Made by a program: the position numbers and the translations under genes. The notes under the pieces were generated by a model that saw only the letters and a program-made list of their open reading frames with translations, ran no database searches and was not told the origin of the DNA. A DNA stretch of 64,000 nt from Paenibacillus bouchesdurhonensis (GTDB lineage Bacteria; Bacillota; Bacilli; Paenibacillales; Paenibacillaceae). Below, piece by piece: positions 52,504-60,660 of the stretch. The stretch is from NCBI RefSeq assembly GCF_900155685.1, contig NZ_LT732548.1, positions 1,098,033-1,162,032 of the forward strand, in the 5' to 3' direction. Each line of letters begins with the position of its first letter. Position 1 is the first letter of the stretch.

Positions 52504-54306
52504 ATGGCACAATTGACAGATCCAGTACAACTGACATGGGAGCTGGATTCAATTTTTACGGGAGGCTCTGCCTCGACGAATTTTGAAGAGTTCTTACAGC
52601 AGCTGCAGGCGGATATTGCAGCGATGCATCAGGATTTGCAGAATCACCCTGCTCCTCAAAGCTTGGAGGAAGCAGCGAGTCTTGATCCATTGATCGCGGG
52701 GCTCCAGAACGCAGCAGCCAAAATTATGGAGGCCGATAGCTTTGTGGCTTGCCTGACGGCAGAAAATCAGCATGATAAGAAGGCGGTGCAGCTTTCCGGC
52801 AAAGTAACCTCGCTGCGGGCTGCGTTTGAGAACGTCATGACATTGTTCCAAAACCTGCTGCGAAATACGGGGGATGAACTGTGGGAAATATGGATGTCCC
52901 GCGAGGGGATTGCCCCGATATCGTTCGTGCTGAGCGAGAAGCGGGCTGCTGCCCGCGAGAAGCTGGCACCGGAGCTGGAGAGCCTTGCTTCCGATTTGGC
53001 GATTGACGGCTATCATGGCTGGGGACAGCATTACGATACGATCGTGGCAAAGGTGGCGGTTCCATTTAAGGACGAGGACGGTAAGCTGACGTCCTTATCT
53101 GTAGGCCAGGCTGCGAACAAACTAGAGGACAGCAGCCGTGCTGTGCGGGAAGAAACGTTCAGAAATTGGGAGCAGGCCTGGAGCGGGGTTGCTGATTATT
53201 GTGCAGATACACTTAATCGGCTGGCAGGCTTCCGTATTAAGCTTTATGAAAAGAGAGGCTGGAATGACATTCTTAAGGAGCCGCTGGACATTAATCGAAT
53301 GTCTCGGGCTACTTTGGATATGATGTGGCAGGTCATTGAAGAGAACAAACCGGTATTCGTCGCGTATTTGAACCGGAAAGCAAAGCTTATGGGGTTGGAG
53401 CAGCTCTCTTGGAGCGATCTGGAGGCTCCGATCGGGGAGTCATCTGAGAAGATATCTTATGAAGCTGCCGCGAACGAAATCGTCAAGCAGTTCCGCAACT
53501 TCAGTCCGAAGCTGGCGGATTTTTCGGCTGAGGCCTTCAATAAACGCTGGATCGAAGCCGAGGATCGTCCGGGCAAGCGTCCGGGAGGCTTCTGCACCTC
53601 GCTTCCGGTCAGCCGGCAAACGCGGATCTTTATGACCTTTGGCGGGACGGTTTCTAACGTCTCGACGCTGGCTCATGAGCTTGGGCATGCGTATCACCAA
53701 TATTTGATGGATGAGCTGCCGCAATTCAACCAGGATTATGCGATGAACGTTGCGGAGACGGCTTCCACTTTTGCGGAAATGATCGTGGCGGATGCACTTG
53801 TAAAGAATGCTTCGGACGACAAGCAGAAGCTGAGCTTACTGGCTGATAAGATCGGAAGCAGCATCAGCTTTTTTATGAATATCCACGCCCGGTTCCTGTT
53901 CGAGACACGCTTCTATGAGAGACGAAAGCATGGAGCGCTAAGCGCGGATGAACTGTCCCTCTTAATGGAGGAAGCACAGCGCGAGGCATATCACGGGGCG
54001 TTGGCCTCCTATCACCCTCACTTCTGGGCATCGAAGCTGCATTTCTACATTACCGGGGTGCCGTTCTATAATTTCCCTTACACGTTCGGATATATGTTCA
54101 GTACTGGGCTGTACGCGAGAGCTCAGCGTGAGGGAGAGAGCTTTGCCGCGAAATATGATGCTTTACTGCAGGATACAGGACGGATGTCGGTGGAAGAGCT
54201 GGCCAGCAAGCATCTTGGAGTCGATCTGACGAAGCCGGACTTCTGGCGGGAAGCGATGGCCGTAGCGGTAGCTGATGTAGAGGCATTCTTAAAATTGACG
54301 GAATAA
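52504..54306 (+). CDS. pepF: Oligoendopeptidase F (M3B)
   Basis: 600 residues, cytoplasmic zinc metallopeptidase that cleaves short peptides. The HExxH site is HELGHAYHQ (His391, Glu392, His395) with the third ligand region NVAETASTFAE. There is no signal peptide. The ATG at 52504 is ten bases after GGAAAGGA; the ATG at 52483 is upstream of that site. A terminator follows the stop. Confidence 0.95.
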   Translation: MAQLTDPVQLTWELDSIFTGGSASTNFEEFLQQLQADIAAMHQDLQNHPAPQSLEEAASLDPLIAGLQNAAAKIMEADSFVACLTAENQHDKKAVQLSGKVTSLRAAFENVMTLFQNLLRNTGDELWEIWMSREGIAPISFVLSEKRAAAREKLAPELESLASDLAIDGYHGWGQHYDTIVAKVAVPFKDEDGKLTSLSVGQAANKLEDSSRAVREETFRNWEQAWSGVADYCADTLNRLAGFRIKLYEKRGWNDILKEPLDINRMSRATLDMMWQVIEENKPVFVAYLNRKAKLMGLEQLSWSDLEAPIGESSEKISYEAAANEIVKQFRNFSPKLADFSAEAFNKRWIEAEDRPGKRPGGFCTSLPVSRQTRIFMTFGGTVSNVSTLAHELGHAYHQYLMDELPQFNQDYAMNVAETASTFAEMIVADALVKNASDDKQKLSLLADKIGSSISFFMNIHARFLFETRFYERRKHGALSADELSLLMEEAQREAYHGALASYHPHFWASKLHFYITGVPFYNFPYTFGYMFSTGLYARAQREGESFAAKYDALLQDTGRMSVEELASKHLGVDLTKPDFWREAMAVAVADVEAFLKLTE

Positions 54307-54313
54307 ATATGAG

Positions 54314-54345
54314 GCAGGACTTCCAAGTCGAAGTCCTGCTTTTTG
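54314..54345 (+). terminator. pepF terminator
   Basis: GCAGGACTTC pairs with GAAGTCCTGC across six bases, followed by TTTTTG. Confidence 0.9.
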
Positions 54346-54656
54346 ATATTGATCATGACAGGTGAATTAAACGTCCAATTCATATAGGTAAAAAGAACTA
54401 GTTTATTGATGGTTTTTTAAGACGGTAATTTGGCGAGATGAAAATTATGTCAGTTAGAAAACGTAAAACCTTATGAACATACCCAGTTTGGAGAAGCGAA
54501 AAAACATTGCAGGCAAATGACAAGCAAGTCCCGATAACCCTGAATTATAAAGGGGAAACGCTGTCGTAAAAGTGTGCTTTTTGGCGAAAGATTTGTTTTA
54601 TTACTGTTGAAAAATATATAGATATAGTAATAAATAACCATTTTTGTTTCTTATTG
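54346..54656 (+). other. Intergenic region with a possible structured RNA
   Basis: About 310 bases without a gene. Bases 54519-54565 can fold: GACAAGC with GCTGTC (one bulged A) enclosing CCCT/AGGG. This lies upstream of the promoter at 54657, so it would not be in that transcript. No riboswitch family could be assigned. Confidence 0.35.
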
Positions 54657-54685
54657 TTGATCGGCTAGTCATATTGGAATATAAT
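54657..54685 (+). promoter_or_regulatory. Predicted sigma-A promoter of the 54733 gene
   Basis: TTGATC (54657-54662), 17 bases, TATAAT (54680-54685), 47 bases before the start codon. The -10 is a perfect consensus. Confidence 0.75.
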
Positions 54686-54732
54686 GAGGCGTAAGCCCTA
54701 TATAGGGGATCATATGGGAAGGGAGGGTGGAT

Positions 54733-55143
54733 ATGCTGAAGACGGACCAGCTTTCACTTGCCAGGCAGGTTGACATGGTGTTTAAGGAGCTTGAGGAAGA
54801 ATTATCCGGCATGACCTCGGGCACTGTATTTATTCAAATTCGTAACAATGCCATTGGAAAATTCGGTATCCGCCATAATCCGATTGCCGGTCGTAACGGA
54901 CAATTGTCTGAGGAGGATAGAGGATTAACGAAGCAACAGTTAAAGTCATTCAAGGCGATGGCTATCGAAGCTTTGAAATTCAAGCGTTACTGGACGCATG
55001 GGGAAATCAGTTATGAGTTTGCCTTACGGCAGGATAAGATCATCGTAGATGCTATTCTCGAGTCTAATTATAATATGGCGAATTTGATGATACAGCGTTA
55101 TTCAAGAAAGGATTCAACAAGTACATATCACGATATTTCATAA
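54733..55143 (+). CDS. Conserved-looking protein, unknown function
   Basis: 136 residues, soluble, no cysteine, family not recognised. It reads as a compact alpha/beta protein: MVFKELEEELSGMTSGTVFIQ, then RNNAIGKFGIRHNPI, a KxLKSFKAMAIEALKFKRYW helix and ESNYNMANLMIQRY. The ATG at 54733 has GGGAGGG five bases upstream. It has a near-consensus promoter and its own terminator, so it is well expressed alone. No function is proposed. Confidence 0.75.
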   Translation: MLKTDQLSLARQVDMVFKELEEELSGMTSGTVFIQIRNNAIGKFGIRHNPIAGRNGQLSEEDRGLTKQQLKSFKAMAIEALKFKRYWTHGEISYEFALRQDKIIVDAILESNYNMANLMIQRYSRKDSTSTYHDIS

Positions 55144-55176
55144 AATTAAATAGAACATGAATTTAATGAGCAAAAA

Positions 55177-55215
55177 GCAGGCGATCTGCTAAATGCAGAC
55201 CGCCTGCCTTCTTAT
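55177..55215. terminator. Terminator between the unknown gene and the SASP gene
   Basis: GCAGGCG.TCTGC pairs with GCAGA.CGCCTGC, loop TAAAT, followed by CTTCTTAT. It lies between convergent genes. Confidence 0.82.
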
Positions 55216-55236
55216 CGGTTGAATAAAACCTGCAAA

Positions 55237-55464
55237 TTACTGGTTAGAACGACCCGACAATTGCTGCTCAGCGATTTGAACAAGACGTTTTGTAATGTAA
55301 CCCCCCAGAGAACCAGTCTCGCGGGAAGTATAGTTACCGTAGTAACCATCTTGTGGAATTTGAACGCCCAGTTCTTGTGCAGCTTCATATTTCAACTGCT
55401 GCAGTGCAGCGTTCGCTTGAGGAACGACAAGGTTGTTGGAACGGCTTCCGCGTTGGTTTGCCAT
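55237..55464 (-). CDS. Alpha/beta-type small acid-soluble spore protein
   Basis: 75 residues. Family signature: NNLVVPQANAALQQLKYEAAQ with the GPR protease cleavage region KYEAAQELG, then GSLGGYITKRLV. It coats DNA in the spore and protects from UV and heat, and is degraded at germination. AAAGGAGGTG precedes the ATG at 55464. Forespore expression is expected. Confidence 0.96.
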   Translation of the reverse strand: MANQRGSRSNNLVVPQANAALQQLKYEAAQELGVQIPQDGYYGNYTSRETGSLGGYITKRLVQIAEQQLSGRSNQ

Positions 55465-55561
55465 GATTGTCACCTCCTTTGCCTTTGTGAATTTAGTATG
55501 GATTTCGCGGACGAAAATATGCAGCCTTATTTCTTTCTATATCATTGGTAATTATTTCAAC

Positions 55562-55593
55562 GTAAAAAAGCAATCCTCCGCAGAGAATTGCTT
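55562..55593 (-). terminator. Terminator of the aldose epimerase gene
   Basis: AAGCAAT.CTC pairs with GAG.ATTGCTT, and on the minus strand the stem is followed by TTTTTT. It lies 46 bases after the stop and stops read-through into the SASP gene. Confidence 0.82.
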
Positions 55594-55639
55594 GATTGAA
55601 TATAGTGCTGCCCATCGTTCTAGTGGTCTCGGGTTTCGA

Positions 55640-56614
55640 TTAGGTAGCGCTTGGATAGACCATCTCCAACTGCAGGTTGAGCTCCAAGGTTTGCTCAGGC
55701 TTAAGCTCGATAAGTCCAGTTACTTCGTTAGGCAATCCCGAATTTGGCGCGTCCGGCAGCCAGGTGTATGGTTCAATGCAAAGGAATTGATCTGCTTCTC
55801 CCTTTGTATATAGCACCCAATGCTTGAAATAAGCCGGATCTGCAGAGTAAATCAGTCCATAGCCCTCTTCATGCATTAACGTTGCTTGCACGGGATTATT
55901 GCCGATCTGAAACATCGTATCAAAATTAGTTCCTTTCAGGTTCAAACCTTCGGATAATTGCTTCAATTCTCCCAGTGGCGAGATTTCGCCTGTAGTGATC
56001 AGCTCATCGTCCAAATTATATTTCCCCGAGACCGGAAGCGTAATCGTCCACTTGTCAGGCTCGCCATCCAATAAGAACCAGGTATGTAAACCAAGTCCGA
56101 AAGGAGCAGGCCGATCGCCCAAATGGTGGATTTTGAACGTCTGCTGGAGCTTGGCGCCTTGAAGACGTAAGGTCATTTCAATCTTAAGCGGTACTGGGAA
56201 CTGACGGATCCACTGAGGGTCATCAGAGGTTACAAACTCCGTTGTGATCGCACAGCCTTCATCGTCCTCTTCGATGTCACTTACACACCAAGCCTGTGTG
56301 CGGTGAAGACCGTGGATATGATTGTCGTTGGCCGTATTGCGGTCAAATTGATATTCTTGTCCCGCATAAGTGAATTTCCCCCTGCGAATTCGGCCTGGTG
56401 GTATTAACAGAGGAATGCCGAAGTGATATGGCTTTTGTAAATAGAAATCGAGTTCACTCTCATCTGGGCTGCGAAGTACATCGCGTTGCTGAATATGATC
56501 CCGTATGCTAATGACATTATTGCCAAGGCGGGGCAGCAGCGTGACATCAAGCTCGCGGCTATGTAACGTATAGGTATCGTAACCGTTCCATTGCCCTTTG
56601 GTCACTTTTTTCAT
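55640..56614 (-). CDS. Aldose 1-epimerase family protein
   Basis: 324 residues. The galactose mutarotase-like fold shows VTLLPRLGNNVISIRD, FGIPLLIPPGRIRRGKF, NHIHGLHR (conserved His) and FGLGLHTWFLL (second His), and the late acidic residue in LCIEPYTWLPDAPN. It probably interconverts sugar anomers. The ATG at 56614 has AAAAGGAG upstream; a longer reading to 56926 would run into the trpS leader and is rejected. Confidence 0.9.
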   Translation of the reverse strand: MKKVTKGQWNGYDTYTLHSRELDVTLLPRLGNNVISIRDHIQQRDVLRSPDESELDFYLQKPYHFGIPLLIPPGRIRRGKFTYAGQEYQFDRNTANDNHIHGLHRTQAWCVSDIEEDDEGCAITTEFVTSDDPQWIRQFPVPLKIEMTLRLQGAKLQQTFKIHHLGDRPAPFGLGLHTWFLLDGEPDKWTITLPVSGKYNLDDELITTGEISPLGELKQLSEGLNLKGTNFDTMFQIGNNPVQATLMHEEGYGLIYSADPAYFKHWVLYTKGEADQFLCIEPYTWLPDAPNSGLPNEVTGLIELKPEQTLELNLQLEMVYPSAT

Positions 56615-56698
56615 ATCGATGCTCCTTTTCCCACAAATAATCGAAATCGAACAACTAGCTTTATCATAACACTTTTTCTTGGGTACGAAAAACGGAAG

Positions 56699-56728
56699 TT
56701 GACATAGCAACTTCATGAGAAGTATGAT
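56699..56728 (+). promoter_or_regulatory. Predicted sigma-A promoter of trpS
   Basis: TTGACA (56699-56704), 18 bases, TATGAT (56723-56728), about 30 bases upstream of the T-box leader. Confidence 0.75.
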
Positions 56729-56760
56729 TGGACATATAAATTTAACATGTAGAATGCGTT

Positions 56761-57036
56761 GACAGGGATAAGTAAGCGAAGCGGACTTCTTAGTGCAGAA
56801 AGCTGGTGGTGGATGCGAACCAGTGAAGTTGCTTAGGCCGAATGGACCCTGGAGCGCCGTGCGTAACAGATAGACGGAACGATCTGTCCTATTAAGCCGG
56901 CCGGCCCGCTCCACGTTACGGAGCATAAAGGCTAAGACATTGTTTACTTTCGCTAGTGCGACAAGATTGCTACAGTCTTGGCGAACAAGGGTGGCACCAC
57001 GGTCTCACGTCCCTTTTTGGGCGTGGGATTTTTTGC
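56761..57036 (+). promoter_or_regulatory. T-box leader of trpS (Trp-specific)
   Basis: A complete T-box element. Stem I runs from about 56761 with distal loop features (AGAAAGCTGGTGGTGG). The specifier codon TGG at 56843-56845 (GAATGGACC) reads tryptophan. The T-box sequence AAGGGTGGCACCACGG is at about 56988-57002. The terminator CACGTCCC/GGGCGTG followed by TTTTTT is at 57005-57036. Uncharged tRNA-Trp (gene at 2311-2384) should stabilise the antiterminator and allow trpS expression. Confidence 0.95.
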
Positions 57037-57127
57037 GTTCTGTATGTGTCCTGGCGGTAATATTTAGCTCACAATAAGAGGCGCATAGAAGCGGCTCTTT
57101 TCACAAAATATAAGGAGGATGTTAGTT

Positions 57128-58111
57128 ATGAAAAAAGTTCTTTCCGGCATTCAGCCCAGCGGTAAATTGACTTTAGGAAACTATATTGGCGCTCTTAAAA
57201 ACTTCGTCAAGTTGCAGCACGAACATTTGTGCAATTTCATGGTGGTTGATTTGCATGCGATTACGGTTCCCCAAGATCCTGCTGCTTTGCGCGAACAGTC
57301 AGAGGAGGTCGCAGCGCTATTTGTAGCGGCGGGCATTGATCCCTCAAAGGCAAATGTCTATATGCAGTCCCATGTTCGTCAGCATGCTCAAATGGGATGG
57401 ATTTTGACGACGCTAACGAATATGGGAGAGCTTGAACGAATGACGCAATTTAAAGATAAGTCCGAGGGCAAGGAATCGATCGGCGCAGGGTTGTTCGTAT
57501 ATCCATCGCTAATGGCAGCGGATATTCTTGTGTACAATGCTGATTTGGTGCCGGTTGGCGAGGATCAGAAGCAGCACTTGGAGCTGACACGTGATTTGGC
57601 GCATCGGTTCAACCATCGGTACGGAGAATATTTCACGATTCCAGAGCCATATATCCCAGAGGTAGGAGCTCGCATAATGTCATTGGATGATGCTTCCAAG
57701 AAGATGAGTAAGAGTAATCCGAACCCAGGCAGCTATATTTCATTGCTCGACGCACCAGCCGATATTCGTAAAAAAATCAGCCGAGCGACGACCGATTCAG
57801 GCAGTGAAGTAAGATTTGATCCGGTAAATAAGCCCGAGCTCAGCAATCTGATTACGATTTATAGTCAATGCGCAGAAATTTCTGTGGCCGAAGTAGAACG
57901 GCTCTACGAGGGCAAAATGTACGGAGCCTTCAAGAAGGAACTGGCTGAGGTGGTAGTCGGCGTCATTGAGCCGCTGCAGCAGCGGTACCACGAAATCCGG
58001 GAGTCTGGCGAAATTTTCGATATTCTGGCTCAGGGAGCAGAGAGAGCTTCCGAAATGGCGGAGCAGACGCTGACGGATGTGCAGCGAATGATGGGATTTA
58101 TCACTAAATAA
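57128..58111 (+). CDS. trpS: Tryptophanyl-tRNA synthetase
   Basis: 327 residues, class I synthetase. SGIQPSGKLTLGNYIGAL carries the HIGH-like motif and DDASKKMSKSNPN the KMSKS loop. AAGGAGG lies nine bases before the ATG at 57128. Expression is controlled by the T-box leader upstream. Confidence 0.97.
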   Translation: MKKVLSGIQPSGKLTLGNYIGALKNFVKLQHEHLCNFMVVDLHAITVPQDPAALREQSEEVAALFVAAGIDPSKANVYMQSHVRQHAQMGWILTTLTNMGELERMTQFKDKSEGKESIGAGLFVYPSLMAADILVYNADLVPVGEDQKQHLELTRDLAHRFNHRYGEYFTIPEPYIPEVGARIMSLDDASKKMSKSNPNPGSYISLLDAPADIRKKISRATTDSGSEVRFDPVNKPELSNLITIYSQCAEISVAEVERLYEGKMYGAFKKELAEVVVGVIEPLQQRYHEIRESGEIFDILAQGAERASEMAEQTLTDVQRMMGFITK

Positions 58112-58135
58112 GCGAGAAGCAAGCTAAAGAACGAG

Positions 58136-58162
58136 AACCCGGATGAAATATCCGGGTTTTTA
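58136..58162 (+). terminator. trpS terminator
   Basis: AACCCGGAT pairs with ATCCGGGTT, loop GAAAT, followed by TTTAT. An outer GAGAAGC/GCTTCTC pair surrounds it. Confidence 0.9.
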
Positions 58163-58317
58163 TGCTTCTCGTCACGGAATTGTCATAATAACTTGATTAA
58201 TACGTAACGATTGTCAGAGACTTCGAGGATTTGATATGATAAAGTTTATAGCGTAAGGGTATTTATCTAGAAAATTATTTGATTTATATATATAAGCATA
58301 GGAGGAAGATATAACGC

Positions 58318-59256
58318 ATGGAAAAACCACTAGGCTATCCAGCTCCATCGGATTCCCCTGCGTTGTCCGTGAGACCAACTCCTCCGGGAGAAACGGCAAC
58401 ATGGAGAGATTTCATTGCTTTAACGAAGCCGGGCATTATCCGTTCGAATGTGATCGCGGTTTTTGCTGGGTTTTGGCTGGCTTCTCAATGGGATTTGCAA
58501 TACGGGAAATTAATCTGGACGATATTGGGAGCCGTTCTTGTAATGGCTGCATCTTGTGTATTTAACAATTATTTCGATCGCGACTTCGACATGAAGATGG
58601 AACGGACGAAGCAGCGCGCTTTGCCTACAGGCAGGTTGTCGCCCACGGTTGTGCTGTGGTATGCAATTATTCTTGGCGTTTTTGGATTGACGGCTTTGTT
58701 CAGCTTTTCCGGTTTGCTGGCTGGATTGTTTGGCATAGTCGGAATGTTCGTTTACGTTGTCGTCTACACGCTATGGCTGAAGCGTACGTCAACCTGGAGT
58801 ACTTCAATCGGTGCAATTTCAGGTGCAATGCCTCCGGTAATTGGTTATGTTGCCGTAACGGGTAAGGTTGATCTTGGGGCATGGCTGCTGTTCGCACTGC
58901 TTTTCCTATGGCAGCCGCCGCATTTCTGGGCGCTCGGCATTCGCCGGGTAGAAGAATACAGGGCAGCGGGATATCCGCTGCTGCCGGTAGTGAAAGGCAT
59001 TCCGAGAACTAAACTGCAAATGATTCCTTATCTTGTACTATTGCTGCCTATACCTATATTAATGTACGTCTACGGATATACCGGAATATGGTTCATGATT
59101 ATTGGCGAAGCACTATCCATAGCATGGCTGTACCTGACGCTTAAAGGCATCCGCTCGCAGAATAATGACGCTTGGGCCAAAAGAGTGTTTATCTTCTCCG
59201 TAAACTATTTAACGATCAGCTTGATCGTGATGATTCTGGATACAGTACGGATTTAA
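58318..59256 (+). CDS. ctaB: Protoheme IX farnesyltransferase
   Basis: 312 residues with about nine membrane helices, a UbiA-family prenyltransferase. The prenyl-diphosphate site is NNYFDRDFD. LTKPGIIRSNV marks the start of the conserved core and LFLWQPPHFWAL is the heme-O synthase signature. It makes heme O for terminal oxidases. AGGAGGAAG precedes the ATG. The sco gene follows 36 bases later. Confidence 0.96.
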   Translation: MEKPLGYPAPSDSPALSVRPTPPGETATWRDFIALTKPGIIRSNVIAVFAGFWLASQWDLQYGKLIWTILGAVLVMAASCVFNNYFDRDFDMKMERTKQRALPTGRLSPTVVLWYAIILGVFGLTALFSFSGLLAGLFGIVGMFVYVVVYTLWLKRTSTWSTSIGAISGAMPPVIGYVAVTGKVDLGAWLLFALLFLWQPPHFWALGIRRVEEYRAAGYPLLPVVKGIPRTKLQMIPYLVLLLPIPILMYVYGYTGIWFMIIGEALSIAWLYLTLKGIRSQNNDAWAKRVFIFSVNYLTISLIVMILDTVRI

Positions 59257-59292
59257 TAACGGGATAGCGATGTTTATGTTGGAGGCGCTGGA

Positions 59293-59892
59293 ATGACTCT
59301 GTTAAAAAAGTATAAATGGACATGGATCCTCATGGCGATTTGCGTGGTGCTTGCAGGATATTTGCTATGGGACTCATTTGCCAAGCCGAAGCTTCCCGTC
59401 ATCGGCACAGTAGCGCCTTTTACGCTGGAGAATTTGGATGGCAATCATGTAGCGTTAGAGGATACGAATGGCAAGGTGAGGCTGTTCTATTTCTTCTTCT
59501 CTAATTGTCCCGATGTATGTCCGGTTACTACACTCCGGCTCTCCCAGGTTCAAGACGAACTGAAGGAGAGGGGATTGTTCGGGAAAGATGTATCGCTAGT
59601 GTCAATTACTTTTGATCCAGAGAGAGATACGAAGGAGCGGCTCAAGGAATTTGGCGATAAATTCAAAGCGGATTATTCGAGCTGGTACTTCTTACGGGGA
59701 GAGCAGGAGGAAGTCATTGATCTGGCTATGAATTCTTTTAAAATTCTGGTGAATCAGGACAAGGAAGGAAACTTCGTGCATATGGATCTCATCGGACTTG
59801 TTGACCGCGAGGGGAATATACGTGAAATGTTGTATCCCGACGCAACGGCGGAGGAAATTGCGAATGTCGTTGCGCGGTTAGCGAAGGAATAA
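59293..59892 (+). CDS. SCO1/SenC-type copper chaperone
   Basis: 199 residues. One N-terminal membrane anchor (WILMAICVVLAGYLLW) precedes a thioredoxin-like domain with copper ligands Cys72 and Cys76 (NCPDVCP) and His163 (VHMD). It delivers copper to the CuA centre of cytochrome c oxidase. Linkage to ctaB fits oxidase assembly. GGAGGCG precedes the ATG. Its stop is four bases from the convergent toprim gene. Confidence 0.95.
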   Translation: MTLLKKYKWTWILMAICVVLAGYLLWDSFAKPKLPVIGTVAPFTLENLDGNHVALEDTNGKVRLFYFFFSNCPDVCPVTTLRLSQVQDELKERGLFGKDVSLVSITFDPERDTKERLKEFGDKFKADYSSWYFLRGEQEEVIDLAMNSFKILVNQDKEGNFVHMDLIGLVDREGNIREMLYPDATAEEIANVVARLAKE

Positions 59893-59896
59893 GGGC

Positions 59897-60244
59897 TCAT
59901 AGAAAGCTGGGCGGAGGATAAATGATGTAATCCTCCAGCCCGGCTTTTTCTAATTGGGCAATAATATATTCATCCGGCGTACCTTCGACCCCGGCGTAGC
60001 CGCGCCTCGTGTACATTTGAACGGCATCGGGAAAGGCATCGCAGAGAACGCCGCGGATTCGTTTACCGGAGGAGTCGTTATCCATAAATAAGAACACTTC
60101 GTCATCTCTAACTTTCTTGCGCAATGATTCCAGTTTCAAGGAGTTTAAAGTTCCGAAGGTGCAGAGTATCGTAATTTCCTCGTTCACTAGACGACGGAGC
60201 TTGCTCCGGTCATTTTTTCCTTCAACGATGATGTAGATCGACAT
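59897..60244 (-). CDS. Small toprim-domain protein
   Basis: 115 residues. The toprim motifs are IIVEGKNDRSKLRRL (Glu) and VFLFMDNDSSGKRIRG (DxD). The rest is too small for a primase or topoisomerase. It resembles YusF of Bacillus, an RNase M5-like protein of unknown role. The ATG at 60244 has GAGGTG upstream. Confidence 0.88.
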   Translation of the reverse strand: MSIYIIVEGKNDRSKLRRLVNEEITILCTFGTLNSLKLESLRKKVRDDEVFLFMDNDSSGKRIRGVLCDAFPDAVQMYTRRGYAGVEGTPDEYIIAQLEKAGLEDYIIYPPPSFL

Positions 60245-60353
60245 ATGGGTCACCTCAAGCCGACTTTATCGAAGTTATGTAGATTAATGCGTCAGGATTT
60301 TGGTCTCCTCTAGTGTATACCGCAAGAAGGAATCATGCAAAAAATGCCCAGAG

Positions 60354-60378
60354 GAAAACGGCCTGCACAGGCAGGCCG
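60354..60378 (-). terminator. Terminator of the tiny spore-type gene
   Basis: CGGCCTGC and GCAGGCCG are perfect arms with a four-base loop. On the minus strand it is followed by TTTTCC. Confidence 0.82.
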
Positions 60379-60399
60379 CTATAGATGAGGCACATATTA

Positions 60400-60522
60400 T
60401 TAGTACAGGGGAGCACGGAGAATAATCACCAGTAAAATGTACAATACAAGTATTGTTCCCGTGGATGTCCAGAAACTTCCTGGTATGACCGGTCCAGGTC
60501 CGCAAGGATTGATGTTGCCCAT
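60400..60522 (-). CDS. Tiny YjcZ-like protein, probable sporulation gene
   Basis: 40 residues. The sequence starts GNINPCGPGPVIPGSF and ends with a hydrophobic helix TILVLYILLVIILR. This Pro/Gly head plus membrane tail resembles the YjcZ/small sporulation peptide group. GAGGTGAAGG lies upstream of the ATG and a terminator follows, which supports it as a gene. Confidence 0.65.
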   Translation of the reverse strand: MGNINPCGPGPVIPGSFWTSTGTILVLYILLVIILRAPLY

Positions 60523-60660
60523 TTCCTTCACCTCACTTTCGTATCTGGTCGGTAACTACACGTTATACTATGTGTGTTTGCTGCTAATGCCCTGTGCATC
60601 AGCCTAAAGAAGGGGAAAAGAAAATATAGATAATGCCGGTGCCTCCTGGAGGGCGTTTGC

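Noticed and set aside
54519..54565. Cyclic-di-AMP or other known riboswitch before the 54733 gene
   Set aside because: Only a GGGGAA-like stretch matches, and the element lies upstream of the predicted promoter.
55640..56926. Extension of the aldose epimerase to 428 residues
   Set aside because: The extra N-terminus would run antisense through the trpS T-box; the ATG at 56614 has a good ribosome binding site.
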